Assembly (NCBI RefSeq): GCF_002951835.1
Contig: NZ_CP019448.1
Location: forward strand, 124,001-188,000
Direction of reading: 5' to 3'
DNA length: 64,000 nt
Source of the DNA: Simonsiella muelleri ATCC 29453
Lineage (GTDB): Bacteria; Pseudomonadota; Gammaproteobacteria; Burkholderiales; Neisseriaceae
Both the position numbers and the translations under genes were made by a program. Positions within the stretch are counted from its first letter, which is position 1. The number at the start of each line of letters is the position of its first letter. Below, in pieces: positions 45,165-55,443 of this stretch. The notes under the pieces are model-generated. The model made no database searches and was not told the DNA's origin. It saw only the letters and a program-made list of their open reading frames with translations.

Positions 45165-45379
45165 CAAAAGGCACGCTCCAATGCAAAACGCGGCACACCA
45201 TTTATTGTCTCGGTGAACACACCAAGCGGTCGCACCCACACACCATAATCACCATACAATGCACGATAAACCACTAATTCTTCTTCGGTTTCACTGTGTT
45301 TGGCTATTTCCAAAACTTCGTAGAGATTGCCTTTGTAGTGGCGATAAATACCACGCACAATAAGATTTTGTTGTTTCAT
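45164..45379 (-). CDS. DUF1653 family protein
   Basis: 71 residues with the DUF1653 pattern: GIYRHYKGNLYEVLEIAKHSETEEELVVYRALYGD...WVRPLGVFTETI. Small beta-rich protein of unknown function. It shares one base with the rimI start, so it heads the DUF1653-rimI-UDG-like operon. Confidence 0.85.
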   Translation of the reverse strand: MKQQNLIVRGIYRHYKGNLYEVLEIAKHSETEEELVVYRALYGDYGVWVRPLGVFTETINGVPRFALERAF

Positions 45380-45604
45380 ATTAATTAATTATTTTTGTTA
45401 ATGTTAATTAACCATAACGATAAAACATGAAATGGTACACTCATTATTTCATCAAAATTCAGCATTTCCAATAACAATTTTTCAATGAATTGATGTTTAC
45501 CATCGTGCTTTTATTTCCATTCATTTTTGTGATGATTTCCTTTTCAGGCTGCCTGAAAAATCTTTCGTGTATAATAACGTATTCAATACAAAATTCACAT
45601 AACC

Positions 45605-46516
45605 ATGAACGCATTAACCATCAATCAAGCGGTTAAAACATACGCCAACGGCTTCACTGCACTTAAAGGCGTTAGTTTTGATGTGCAACAAGGCGAATTT
45701 TTTGCCTTACTAGGCGCAAACGGTGCGGGCAAAACCACTCTCATTTCCGCCATTGCAGGACTGAATCGACTCTCTTCAGGCAGCATTCAAGTCATGGGGT
45801 ATGACGTGCAAATGCAATCTACGCAAGCGCGTATGAATTTGGGGTTAGTCCCACAAGAATTGGTGTTTGACCCATTTTTCAATGTACGCCAAATTTTACA
45901 AATCCAATCAGGCTACTTCGGCATTCGCAAAAACAATGATTGGATTGACGAAATGCTGCATCATCTAGGCCTAACAGACAAAGCCAATACCAATTTACGC
46001 AATTTATCAGGTGGCATGAAACGCCGTGTGATGGTCGCACAAGCCCTTGTACATCGTCCGCCACTGATTATTTTGGACGAACCCACAGCAGGTGTGGACG
46101 TGGAGTTGCGCCACAGCTTGTGGGCATTTATGCAAACCCTCAATCAACAAGGGCACACCATTATCCTGACTACCCACTACCTAGAAGAAGCCGAACAATA
46201 TTGCGGACGAATTGCCATGCTCAAACAAGGCAAATTAGTCGCATTGGACACAACCGAACATTTATTAAATGCGGAACAAAATGTGCGTATTCAATTACAA
46301 TTATCAGACAAGCTGCCTGAAAACTGGCAAATATATTGCATTCAACTTATTGAATCTAATACATTTATTGTTGAATTAAAGGATTACAATCAAATCGCCG
46401 AACTTTTAGGCTGCCTGAAAAATGCCCGCATTCATATTCACAAAATGCACATTTTAGAAAATGATTTAGAACACATTTTTTTGAGTCTCAATACGGAGCA
46501 ATTGGCATTAATATGA
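45605..46516 (+). CDS. ABC transporter ATP-binding protein (YadG-like)
   Basis: 303 residues: Walker A GANGAGKT, signature LSGGMKRR, Walker B IILDEPTAGVD and the H-loop TTHYLEEAE. Closest to E. coli YadG by motif context (GLVPQELVFDPF). Exporter substrate unknown. Two in-frame uptake sequences (KLPENW and LGCLKN) lie in the C-terminal regulatory part. TATAAT at 45570-45575 is a likely -10 box. Overlaps the permease by four bases. Confidence 0.9.
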   Translation: MNALTINQAVKTYANGFTALKGVSFDVQQGEFFALLGANGAGKTTLISAIAGLNRLSSGSIQVMGYDVQMQSTQARMNLGLVPQELVFDPFFNVRQILQIQSGYFGIRKNNDWIDEMLHHLGLTDKANTNLRNLSGGMKRRVMVAQALVHRPPLIILDEPTAGVDVELRHSLWAFMQTLNQQGHTIILTTHYLEEAEQYCGRIAMLKQGKLVALDTTEHLLNAEQNVRIQLQLSDKLPENWQIYCIQLIESNTFIVELKDYNQIAELLGCLKNARIHIHKMHILENDLEHIFLSLNTEQLALI

Positions 46517-47271
46517 TTGGATTTTATACTTTATTTCTTAAAGAAGTTAGGCGTTTCACAAAAGTATGGTTGCAAACCATTGGCTCGCCTATTTTAACCG
46601 CCATTTTATATCAACTGATTTTTGCTCATGCCATTGGGCAACATATCGAAGCCTTACCCCATGTTTCGTACAACGCATTTTTGATTCCTGGATTGGCAAT
46701 GATGAGCATAACGCAAAATGCGTTTGCCAACACATCATCCAGCTTGATGCAATCACGTTTAACGGGAAATTTGGTATTTATTTTGCTGACACCGCTTTCA
46801 CCATTCACATTATTTAGCGCATATACGGCTGCGGCGATGGTACGCGCCTTGATGGTCGGATTTGGGGTTTTATTGGCGATGGCACCATTTGGTTTGCCAT
46901 TTCCTGCGCACGGAATTTTAGCGTTAATGTTTGTGCTTTCAGGCTGCCTGTTGATGGCATCATTGGGTTTAATTGCTGGGATTTGGGCGGAAAAATTTGA
47001 CCAATTGGCGACATTTCAAAATTTTCTGATTATGCCCTTAACTTTTTTGTCTGGTGTATTTTATTCGCTACACAGCTTGCCCACATTTTGGCAAACCGTG
47101 AGTCATGTAAATCCAATTTTTTATTTAATTGATGGATTTCGTTATGCATTTTTTGGCGTATCCGACACATCACCCACATTATCATTGGCAATCACTTGGG
47201 GATTTGCCTTAAGTGTATCGGCAATAGCATATGGATTATTACGAAAAGGTTGGAAATTACGACAAAATTAA
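46513..47271 (+). CDS. ABC-2 type transporter permease (YadH-like)
   Basis: 252 residues, six transmembrane segments, starts MIGFYTLFLKEVRRF; the block MPLTFLSGVFYSLHSLP is the ABC-2 permease hallmark. Partner of the overlapping ATPase gene; a homodimer of each should form the exporter. Confidence 0.9.
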   Translation: MIGFYTLFLKEVRRFTKVWLQTIGSPILTAILYQLIFAHAIGQHIEALPHVSYNAFLIPGLAMMSITQNAFANTSSSLMQSRLTGNLVFILLTPLSPFTLFSAYTAAAMVRALMVGFGVLLAMAPFGLPFPAHGILALMFVLSGCLLMASLGLIAGIWAEKFDQLATFQNFLIMPLTFLSGVFYSLHSLPTFWQTVSHVNPIFYLIDGFRYAFFGVSDTSPTLSLAITWGFALSVSAIAYGLLRKGWKLRQN

Positions 47272-47273
47272 TA

Positions 47274-47364
47274 TATAGTCATTTAAAATAAAAAATTACA
47301 AGAAAACAACGCTCTCCGTGTAAAAATAATACATGAGAGCGTTGTCAACGTGAAAATGACTATA
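47274..47364. repeat. Family C repeat between convergent genes
   Basis: A 91-base element with inverted ends TATAGTCATTT / AAATGACTATA and an inner stem AACGCTCTC...GAGAGCGTT. Its right end contains the stop codon (TAG) of the NUDIX gene. The hairpin may act as terminator for both convergent genes. Confidence 0.65.
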
Positions 47365-47899
47365 CCTTTTCACTTAACCAATATTGCAAGGCAATCAATG
47401 TTTTGCCATCACAAATCTCACCATTTTTGATGGCTGCCTGAACTTCAGCACGCCCCATCAATACGGTTTCTACAAATTCATCTTGGTCTGGCGATAAGGT
47501 GCTTTCGGCACGAATATTCACTGCACGATACAAATGAATCACTTCATCACAAAATCCAGGTGCAGTATAAAATTTCATCACAAATTCAACTTGTTCTGCA
47601 CAATATGGGGTTTCTTCTGCCAATTCGCGTAATGCGCATTGTGCTGGGTCTTCGCCCACGTCCAATTTGCCAGCAGGTACTTCCAATAATGCGCCACCCG
47701 TTGCATATCGCCACTGACGTACCAACACCACTTGGTCATCATCGGTTACCGCCAATACACAAGTCGCGCCCGAATGACGCACCACCACACGACTGGATTC
47801 CCCACCATTGGGTAAACGCACAGTGTCTTGATAAATATTCAAAAAACCACCTTCTAATAAGGTGCGACTGGCAATTTGCGTTTCTTCTAATTGCATCAT
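47360..47899 (-). CDS. ADP-ribose pyrophosphatase-like NUDIX hydrolase
   Basis: 179 residues with the Nudix box G-x5-E-x7-REL-x-EE (GKLDVGEDPAQCALRELAEE) and the upstream VVLVRQWRYATGGALLEVPA typical of NudF. Cleaves ADP-ribose to AMP and ribose-5-phosphate in characterised relatives. Start at the ATG after AAGGAT. The stop lies in a family C repeat end. Confidence 0.85.
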   Translation of the reverse strand: MMQLEETQIASRTLLEGGFLNIYQDTVRLPNGGESSRVVVRHSGATCVLAVTDDDQVVLVRQWRYATGGALLEVPAGKLDVGEDPAQCALRELAEETPYCAEQVEFVMKFYTAPGFCDEVIHLYRAVNIRAESTLSPDQDEFVETVLMGRAEVQAAIKNGEICDGKTLIALQYWLSEKV

Positions 47900-48002
47900 G
47901 AATTTATCCTTATTCAAAAATATATTTGTAAAACAATGGCTCACATTTTCAGGCAGCCTGAAAGATTTTTTTGTCGTGTACTTTCAGGCTGCATCCATTC
48001 AA

Positions 48003-49493
48003 TTACCAAATATTATTTTTAATTTTACGTTTTAATACAGGGTGTTCGGATAATTTGAATTCAGGGTCTTTGCCCAATTTCAATTTTACCGTGTAATCTT
48101 TTGCCAGCAACAACACCAATTTGTACAACAGTGCAATCACCACTAAATTAATCAACGCCATAATCCCCATCATCAAATCCCCCGAATCCCATACCAAATC
48201 CGATTGACTCACCGCGCCAAAATACACAAATCCCAACGCCAATAAACGGAAAATCAATAAAACAATTTTATTGTTGGCAATAAATTGTACGTTTGATTCT
48301 GCATAAGCATAATTACCAATAATCGTGGAAAAACAGAATAATAGCAAAACTGCCATCAGGAAATAACGTCCCCATTCGCCGACGTGATGCACCAATGCCG
48401 ATTGTGTCAACATCATGCCATTGCCTTTTGCTGCCGCCAAAACCGCAGGGTCAGCCAATAAAATAATAAACGCCGTGCAAGAACACACAATAATTGTGTC
48501 CACAAACACACCCAACATCTGAATCAAACCTTGTGATGCTGGGTGTTTCACATCAGCCGCCGCCGCCGCATTAGGCGCAGAACCTTGCCCCGCTTCGTTG
48601 GAGTACAAACCGCGTTTAATCCCCAACATCATTGCTTGCGAAATCAATCCACCTAATAAACCGCCACCTGCCGCTTTAAATGTAAATGCGTCTGTAAAAA
48701 TCAATTGCAACATCGCAGGAATAGCACTCAAATGAGTCAGCATTACCCAAATTGCCATCAATAAATACAAACCAGCCATCACAGGCACCATGCCTTCTGC
48801 CACCAATGAGATGCGTTTTAGTCCACCAAAAATAATCGGCGCAACCAACAGCGTCAAAACCACCGCTACGATGTGATGAAAATTTTGCCCTTTCCATGCC
48901 ATTTCATCAAGATGCGTAACTGATTGAATAGAAACACCAATCATATTCGCTTGAATCGCGTTGTACACCAAACCAAAACACAAAACCAAACTGATGGAAA
49001 ACACCACGCCCAACCATTTTTGTCCCAAACCTTGTTCAATGTAATACGCTGGGCCACCACGAAATAAACCCGTGTTTTTATCACGAATTTTGAATAATTG
49101 CGCCAAACTGGATTCTGCAAACGCCGAACTCATGCCAATTAATGCCGTCAGCCACATCCAAAACACCGCACCTGGCCCACCTGTGGTAATCGCAATTGCC
49201 ACACCAGCAATATTGCCCGTTCCCACACGACTCGCCAAACCCACCACAAATGCTTGAAATGCCGTGATGCCATGTGGATCAGACGGATTTTGGCGGCTGC
49301 CCGTCATCTCTTTGATGCTTCGACCAAATAGACGCAATTGCACAAATCCCGTACTCATCGTGAAAAATAAACCCACACCAATCAAAATCCACACCAGCCA
49401 ATCCCACAAAGGACTACTAACCGAATTGACCACGCAATGAACACTACTTAAAAAACTTTCTTGCGCCGAACACGCTAACTCTTTGTTATACAT
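48003..49493 (-). CDS. Sodium:alanine (AGCS family) symporter
   Basis: 496 residues, about 11 transmembrane segments. AGCS motifs include GFVQLRLF, GLASRVGTGNIAGVA, and RGLYSNEAGQGSAPNAAA. Imports alanine or glycine with sodium or protons. The stand-alone gene is flanked by uptake sequences and repeats. Confidence 0.92.
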   Translation of the reverse strand: MYNKELACSAQESFLSSVHCVVNSVSSPLWDWLVWILIGVGLFFTMSTGFVQLRLFGRSIKEMTGSRQNPSDPHGITAFQAFVVGLASRVGTGNIAGVAIAITTGGPGAVFWMWLTALIGMSSAFAESSLAQLFKIRDKNTGLFRGGPAYYIEQGLGQKWLGVVFSISLVLCFGLVYNAIQANMIGVSIQSVTHLDEMAWKGQNFHHIVAVVLTLLVAPIIFGGLKRISLVAEGMVPVMAGLYLLMAIWVMLTHLSAIPAMLQLIFTDAFTFKAAGGGLLGGLISQAMMLGIKRGLYSNEAGQGSAPNAAAAADVKHPASQGLIQMLGVFVDTIIVCSCTAFIILLADPAVLAAAKGNGMMLTQSALVHHVGEWGRYFLMAVLLLFCFSTIIGNYAYAESNVQFIANNKIVLLIFRLLALGFVYFGAVSQSDLVWDSGDLMMGIMALINLVVIALLYKLVLLLAKDYTVKLKLGKDPEFKLSEHPVLKRKIKNNIW

Positions 49494-49705
49494 ATTAATT
49501 AAACCTATCCAACTATTTTTCTAATGAAAGATACGGATTGTAATCTAAAAAATGTTGTTTCGTGCAATAAATATTGCGCCACAAAAAACAGCATATTTGC
49601 CACAATCATTTTCAGGCAGCCTGAAACAGAATCCATTACAAAAATAATCTCATTCAAAAAATGTTAAAATTCACCCATTCAAATCACCCCAAAGGCAGCC
49701 TGAAA

Positions 49706-52700
49706 ATGGCACAAGCACACTATATTCCCCTACGCATACATTCCGAATTTTCCATCATAGACGGCACCATTCGCCTGAAAGAGCTTGCCCAAACCGCCGC
49801 CAAATTTGGTTTGCCCGCACTGGGTTTGACTGATTTAATGAACACATTTGGGCTACTCAAATTCTACAAAATCTGTCGTAACGCAGGCATCAAACCCATC
49901 ATGGGCGCGGACGTTCGCATTCACAACCCTCATAAACCCGATAATCCATATCGTGCTTTGTTGTTGATTCGCAACGAAAAAGGCTACACACGTCTATCCG
50001 AATTGCTCACCCAAGCCCATACCCATCAACACAATCATCAACCCCCTGAATTATTAGAAGATTGGCTAGCTGAAGGCGATAATTCTGGCTTAATTTGTTT
50101 GTCTGGCGCACACATGGGCGAAGTCGGCAGCCAACTCATGCTCGGACACGATGACGCCGCTCAAATCGCCGCGCAAAAATATGCCACTTGGTTTCCCAAC
50201 GCGTTTTATTTGGAATTACAAAGGCTGCCTGAAAAACCAGAATGGGAAACTTATGTTTCAGGCAGCCTGAAAATAGCAGCAAAATTGGATTTGCCTGTGG
50301 TGGCAACTCACGCCGCACAATTTTTACAACCCAATGATTTTTTAGCACATGACACTCGCGTCTGCATCGCAAATGGTTGGACATTGACCGACCCCAAACG
50401 CCCACGCGAATTTGTCGCCAGCCAATATTTTATTCAACCAGATGAAATGTTGTCGCGTTTTGCGGATATCCCCGAAGCTTTGCAAAACAGCGTAGAAATT
50501 GCCAAACGTTGTAATCTCACACTGACTTTGGGCAAAAATTTTCTGCCCCAATTTCCCACACCCGATGGCATGAATTTAGATGATTACATTATTCATTTAT
50601 CTAATTTGGGTCTGCAAGAACGCCTAGATACACTCTACCCCAATGAAACCGAACGCGCCCAAAGGCTGCCTGAATACCAAGCACGTTTGGATTTTGAATT
50701 AAATACCATCATTCAAATGGGTTTTCCAGGTTATTTTCTGATTGTGCAAGATTTCATCAATTGGGCGAAACAAAACGGTTGCCCTGTGGGACCTGGACGT
50801 GGTTCGGGTGCGGGTTCATTGGTAGCGTATTCATTGAAAATTACCGACCTTGACCCATTGAAATACTCGCTATTGTTTGAACGTTTTTTGAATCCAGAAC
50901 GCGTGTCCATGCCCGACTTTGACATTGACTTTTGTCAAGCCAATCGCGGACGAGTAATTGAATATGTACGTGAAAAATATGGCAAAGATGCCGTTAGCCA
51001 AATTGTCACATTTGGTACATTGTCGTCCAAATCGGTGATTCGAGACGTGGGACGTGTGTTGCAATTGCCGTTTGGTTTGTGCGATAAATTGTCCAAACTT
51101 GTGCCAATTGTGCAAAATAAACCGCTCCATTTAGAAAAAGCGATTGCTACTGAACCCGAAATGATGCAAATCGTCAAAGAAGAAGAAGCCGAAGAATTAA
51201 TGGATTTGGCAATGAAATTGGAAGATTTAACGCGTAATTTGGGTATGCACGCAGGTGGTGTATTGATTGCACCAGGCAAAATTTCCGATTTTTGTGGCGT
51301 GTATCAAGCCGATGAACACGCATCACCTGTTTCCATGTATGACAAAGGCGATGTAGAAGAAATTGGTTTGGTAAAATTTGACTTTTTGGGTTTACGAAAT
51401 TTGACCATTATTGAAATGGCGCAAAATTTCATCAAGCAAACCACAGGTAAAGATATTGACGTGAACGATGTCAATATCGCACCACTGGACGACCAAGCCG
51501 CTTATCAAATTTTCCGCGATGCCAACACAACCGCTGTCTTCCAATTTGAGTCATCGGGTATGAAAAAAATGCTCTCGCAAGCCCGAACCACCAATTTAGA
51601 AGAAATTATTGCATTTGTATCGTTGTATCGTCCTGGTCCTATGGACTTGATTCCTGATTTTATTGCACGCATGAAAGGCGCAAAATTTGAATATATGCAC
51701 CCTTTACTCGCGCCTGTGCTTGAACCGACTTACGGGATTATGGTTTATCAAGAACAAGTGATGCAGGCAGCCCAAGTCATTGGCGGTTATTCATTGGGTG
51801 GCGCGGATTTGTTGCGCCGTGCCATGGGTAAGAAAAAAGTAGAAGAAATGGTCAAACACCGCGACATTTTCGCCCAAGGTGCTGCCAAACAAGGCATTAA
51901 TCGTGAAAAAGCCGATGAAATTTTTGATTACATGGAAAAATTCGCAGGCTACGGTTTCAATAAATCTCACGCCGCCGCCTATGCTTACGTTTCGTTTCAG
52001 ACAGCATGGCTCAAAGCACATTATCCTGCTGAATTCATGGCAGCAACCATGTCCAGTGAATTGGATAACACCGACCAATTGAAAATTTTTTATGATGATG
52101 CACGTAGTAAATTAAATGGCATCACGTTTTTACCGCCAGATGTGAATGAATCATACTACCGATTCGTTCCCAATAACCAAAAACAAATCCGCTACGCACT
52201 CGGTGCAATCAAAGGTACGGGCGAAGCTGCAGTTAATGCTATTGTCGCGGCGCGTGAATCGGGGGGTAAGTTCAAAAATTTATTTGATTTTTGCGAGCGT
52301 GTGGGCAAACAACACATCAATCGCCGTACCATTGAGGCTCTGATTCGTGGCGGTGCATTTGATGGTTTAGAGACAAATCGCGCCTTATTGTTAGCCAATG
52401 TAGAACTCGCGTTGCAAAACGCCGATCAAAAAGCCAATAATGCCAATCAAGGTGGTTTGTTTGATATGCTGGACGATGCAATTGAAGAATTAGAAATGCT
52501 GCCTGAAAAAGCATGGAGCGAATCACAAAAATTAGCCGAAGAAAAACAAGCTATTGGTTTTTATTTAAGCGGACATCCATTTGAACCACATCGCGCCGAA
52601 GTCCGTCAATTCAGCAAAACGCCATTAGCCCAATTACGTCCCGCGCAACATACGCAATTGATTGCAGGTTTCGCCACCCAAATTCGCACCATCATGGGCA

Positions 52701-53161
52701 AAAATGGCAAATTCATCGCCATCACATTGGAAGACAATACCGCCAGCCAAGAAGTGATTGTACGTGGCGAAGCATTGGATAATTTATCCAAAGATGCACT
52801 CAAAACCGACCAAATTTTGATTGCAGATTGTCGGATTTCCGAAGACACGTATTCGGGCGAATTGGGGGCGTTGCGGATTTCAGCAAATGCGGTATACACG
52901 CAAAATGAAGCACGTGTGGCATATGCGCGGGGTTTGTCATTGAATGTGAATCCAAGTTGCGATGTAGCAAAATTAATGCAAATTCTGCAACAAAATCAAC
53001 AAAAAAATAATGAGCACCGCATTTCATTAAAATTAAATTATGAAAATGAACAAGCCAAAGGCATTTTATTGCCAAGTGCAAAATGGCGTATGGGTTTATC
53101 CACTGATTTTTTGTTGCAATTGGAAGCCTTGTTGGGCGAAGAAAATGTGATTGTGAATTAA
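49706..53161 (+). CDS. dnaE: DNA polymerase III alpha subunit
   Basis: The replicative polymerase catalytic subunit. 1151 residues: PHP domain from the N terminus (YIPLRIHSEFSIIDG), palm with GPGRGSGAGSL near 361 and catalytic MPDFDIDF near 403, YRPGPMDLIP, tandem helix-hairpin-helix and C-terminal OB region. The ATG at 49706 is directly preceded by an uptake sequence whose AAAGG is the only binding site; an in-frame ATG at 49661 would add 15 residues and is less like the family. Three further uptake sequences are in frame (RLPEK, SGSLK and RLPEY). Confidence 0.96.
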   Translation: MAQAHYIPLRIHSEFSIIDGTIRLKELAQTAAKFGLPALGLTDLMNTFGLLKFYKICRNAGIKPIMGADVRIHNPHKPDNPYRALLLIRNEKGYTRLSELLTQAHTHQHNHQPPELLEDWLAEGDNSGLICLSGAHMGEVGSQLMLGHDDAAQIAAQKYATWFPNAFYLELQRLPEKPEWETYVSGSLKIAAKLDLPVVATHAAQFLQPNDFLAHDTRVCIANGWTLTDPKRPREFVASQYFIQPDEMLSRFADIPEALQNSVEIAKRCNLTLTLGKNFLPQFPTPDGMNLDDYIIHLSNLGLQERLDTLYPNETERAQRLPEYQARLDFELNTIIQMGFPGYFLIVQDFINWAKQNGCPVGPGRGSGAGSLVAYSLKITDLDPLKYSLLFERFLNPERVSMPDFDIDFCQANRGRVIEYVREKYGKDAVSQIVTFGTLSSKSVIRDVGRVLQLPFGLCDKLSKLVPIVQNKPLHLEKAIATEPEMMQIVKEEEAEELMDLAMKLEDLTRNLGMHAGGVLIAPGKISDFCGVYQADEHASPVSMYDKGDVEEIGLVKFDFLGLRNLTIIEMAQNFIKQTTGKDIDVNDVNIAPLDDQAAYQIFRDANTTAVFQFESSGMKKMLSQARTTNLEEIIAFVSLYRPGPMDLIPDFIARMKGAKFEYMHPLLAPVLEPTYGIMVYQEQVMQAAQVIGGYSLGGADLLRRAMGKKKVEEMVKHRDIFAQGAAKQGINREKADEIFDYMEKFAGYGFNKSHAAAYAYVSFQTAWLKAHYPAEFMAATMSSELDNTDQLKIFYDDARSKLNGITFLPPDVNESYYRFVPNNQKQIRYALGAIKGTGEAAVNAIVAARESGGKFKNLFDFCERVGKQHINRRTIEALIRGGAFDGLETNRALLLANVELALQNADQKANNANQGGLFDMLDDAIEELEMLPEKAWSESQKLAEEKQAIGFYLSGHPFEPHRAEVRQFSKTPLAQLRPAQHTQLIAGFATQIRTIMGKNGKFIAITLEDNTASQEVIVRGEALDNLSKDALKTDQILIADCRISEDTYSGELGALRISANAVYTQNEARVAYARGLSLNVNPSCDVAKLMQILQQNQQKNNEHRISLKLNYENEQAKGILLPSAKWRMGLSTDFLLQLEALLGEENVIVN

Positions 53162-53233
53162 ATTATTCTGAAAAAGCCACATTTTCTCTATAAAATACCC
53201 ACTTCATTTTTCAGGCAGCCTGAAAGTTAAACC

Positions 53234-54112
53234 ATGCAAAAACATTTCCAAAAAGCCCTAGACAGCATTCAACCACAAACACTCTACATTGTCGCCACAC
53301 CCATTGGCAATCTCGCCGACATCACGCTACGCGCCCTTGCCGTGTTGCAAAAAGCCGATTTAGTGTGTGCCGAAGACACGCGCGTCTCTGCACAATTGTT
53401 GTCCGCTTATGGCATTCAAGCCAAACTAATTTCCGTGCGTGAACACAACGAACAACAAATGGCCGACAAAATCATCACCGCCTTAGAAAACGGACAAAGC
53501 GTGGCACAAATCTCAGACGCGGGAACACCCGCCGTGTGCGACCCAGGCGCAAAATTAGCAACCCGTGTGCGTGAAGCGGGATTTTCAGTCGTGCCAGTAG
53601 TGGGCGCGTCTGCCGTGATGGGCGCATTGAGCGTGGCGGGCGTTACTGAACCCAATTTTTATTTTCATGGATTTTTACCCCCAAAATCAGGCGAACGCAT
53701 CAAGTTATTTGAACGCTGGCAAAACGCAGATTACGCGATTATCGCTTTTGAAACGCCACACCGCATCGCCGCCACTTTGGACGATATGATGCACATTTTC
53801 CCCGAACGTAAAATCATGTTGGCGCGAGAAATGACCAAAACCTTTGAAACGTTTCTTTCAGGCAGCGTGCGCGATATTCAGGCAGCCTTAAAAAATGACA
53901 GCAACCAATCACGTGGCGAAATGGTGTTACTGATTCATGCCGCCATCAAAGAAAAAACCGACACGCTGCCTGAACACGCGCAAAATGTGATGAACATTTT
54001 AACCGCCGAATTACCCACCAAACAAGCCGCTGAACTTGCCGCCAAAATCACAGGCGCAAACAAAAAAGATTTGTACAATTTGGCAATTAGCTGGAAAACA
54101 CAATCATCGTGA
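53234..54112 (+). CDS. rsmI: 16S rRNA (cytidine(1402)-2'-O)-methyltransferase RsmI
   Basis: 292-residue tetrapyrrole-methylase-fold enzyme that methylates C1402 of 16S rRNA. Motifs YIVATPIGNLADITLRA, CAEDTRVSAQLL, ISDAGTPAVCDPG and the EMTKTFE block are present. Its last nine bases overlap the convergent gene at 54104. Confidence 0.94.
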   Translation: MQKHFQKALDSIQPQTLYIVATPIGNLADITLRALAVLQKADLVCAEDTRVSAQLLSAYGIQAKLISVREHNEQQMADKIITALENGQSVAQISDAGTPAVCDPGAKLATRVREAGFSVVPVVGASAVMGALSVAGVTEPNFYFHGFLPPKSGERIKLFERWQNADYAIIAFETPHRIAATLDDMMHIFPERKIMLAREMTKTFETFLSGSVRDIQAALKNDSNQSRGEMVLLIHAAIKEKTDTLPEHAQNVMNILTAELPTKQAAELAAKITGANKKDLYNLAISWKTQSS

Positions 54113-54757
54113 AAATTCACGTTGCAATGATTGAATATTTTGTTGACGTTCACGAATAATATTGCTGATTTTGTAAATAGCCGCCATATTATTGCGTTTT
54201 TTAGCGATTTCCAATTGAGATTGTGCGGCTTTGAGCGCAGCCTGTTCATTTTGAATTTCTTGATTCAAGACTTGATGCCGACTCATCACAGGCGCAACTG
54301 ACGGTTTATATTGAATTTGAAACGTGGGACGATGCACAATTGGCGCGGTGTTTTTGTTGGCGGATTGGGTTTTGTGTGATGACGTAACTGGCGGTAAAGA
54401 TTCTATCTTTTCTACACGCGGAGTCGGTGGTGGCAAAATGGGCGTGCGGTCATACGAACCGTATTCATAGTCTGTCCAAATTTTGGCAATGGCATCATTG
54501 GCATCGTTGCTGGCAACTGGTGCAGACACGGCTTCGGCTGGCAACGCCACATTGCTGGCGACTTGAATCGGTGGCGCAAACTGATTGGTATCTGTTTCAC
54601 TGATGCCGTTGATGATGGACGGTTTGCAAGTGGCATCTTGTTTGATGGTAGTGTAGGCTGGTTTACCGTGAATCAGACAAATATAAGTGGTTTGCGCGAC
54701 CGATAATGGACTGATTAAAAAAATAAAAAGAAAAATACTGGATTTTAACGTGTTCAT
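54104..54757 (-). CDS. Secreted protein of unknown function (DUF4124-like N terminus)
   Basis: 217 residues: signal peptide MNTLKSSIFLFIFLISPLSV, then TTYICLIHGKPAYTT...CKP resembling the DUF4124 cysteine pair, a Pro-rich middle, and a C-terminal helix (QEIQNEQAALKAAQSQLEIA). A periplasmic role is likely; nothing more can be said. The frame upstream of 54757 is encoded by an uptake sequence and rejected. Confidence 0.65.
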   Translation of the reverse strand: MNTLKSSIFLFIFLISPLSVAQTTYICLIHGKPAYTTIKQDATCKPSIINGISETDTNQFAPPIQVASNVALPAEAVSAPVASNDANDAIAKIWTDYEYGSYDRTPILPPPTPRVEKIESLPPVTSSHKTQSANKNTAPIVHRPTFQIQYKPSVAPVMSRHQVLNQEIQNEQAALKAAQSQLEIAKKRNNMAAIYKISNIIRERQQNIQSLQREFSR

Positions 54758-54810
54758 GTTTTCAGGCTGCCTGAACAATAGAATTTAATGATTTTATGAA
54801 TGTAGTATTT

Positions 54811-54942
54811 TAAGAACCTGTTTTCGTAAGATTGATAACTTGATTTTATTGATAATTTTTGCAAATATAAGGCGGCTTTTTAAGCCAATATCGGGATTAG
54901 GCGATAAAAGCAAGCTATTAAGATTATCAATACAGGTTCTTA
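54811..54942. repeat. Family A repeat, A1 (downstream of folK)
   Basis: 132 bases from TAAGAACCTGTTTTCGTAAG to CAATACAGGTTCTTA. Inner stem GGCTTTTTAAGCC. The terminal TTA is the complement of the folK stop codon. The same orientation as the copy at 55444, so folK sits between two direct copies. Confidence 0.85.
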
Positions 54943-55425
54943 TTTTATCACCACTATTTCAATGCCATCATTACCCAATTGTTCGGCTAATTCGGTGGCT
55001 GTACCATGTGTGCCAATGGCATAATTGGGGGCAATTTGTGCCAAAGGTTGCATCACAAAACTGCGTAAATGAGCGCGTGGATGTGGCAATTCTAAAGTAT
55101 CGGTCTGAATATTTTCATGATTAAAATCAATAATATCTAAATCTAACGTGCGCGGCGCATTGCGAAACGTGCGGACACGCCCAAACTCATTTTCAATGTT
55201 TTGCAGCAACACCAACAAAGTTGCTGGTGATACATTGGTTTGCACTTGCGCCACAGCGTTGATGAAATCGGGTTGGTCGGTGTAGCCCACAGGAGTGGTT
55301 CGATACAATGGCGATAGAATAAATTGAATAATTTCAGGCTGTTGAGCCACACGTTGTGCGGCTTGGAGAACTTGTTGTGTTGGATTTTCTAGATTACTAC
55401 CAAAAGCGATGATGGCGGTGTACAT
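54940..55425 (-). CDS. folK: 2-amino-4-hydroxy-6-hydroxymethyldihydropteridine pyrophosphokinase
   Basis: 161-residue folate-synthesis kinase (HPPK). Hallmarks: AIIAFGSNLENP, SPLYRTTPVGYTDQPDFINAVAQV, and RTLDLDIIDF with the metal-binding Asp pair, then LPHPRAHLRSFVM. The last codon is followed by TAA from the family A repeat end (AAA TAAGAACC). Confidence 0.94.
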   Translation of the reverse strand: MYTAIIAFGSNLENPTQQVLQAAQRVAQQPEIIQFILSPLYRTTPVGYTDQPDFINAVAQVQTNVSPATLLVLLQNIENEFGRVRTFRNAPRTLDLDIIDFNHENIQTDTLELPHPRAHLRSFVMQPLAQIAPNYAIGTHGTATELAEQLGNDGIEIVVIK

Positions 55426-55443
55426 GGGAATTTCTCTGTTTAT

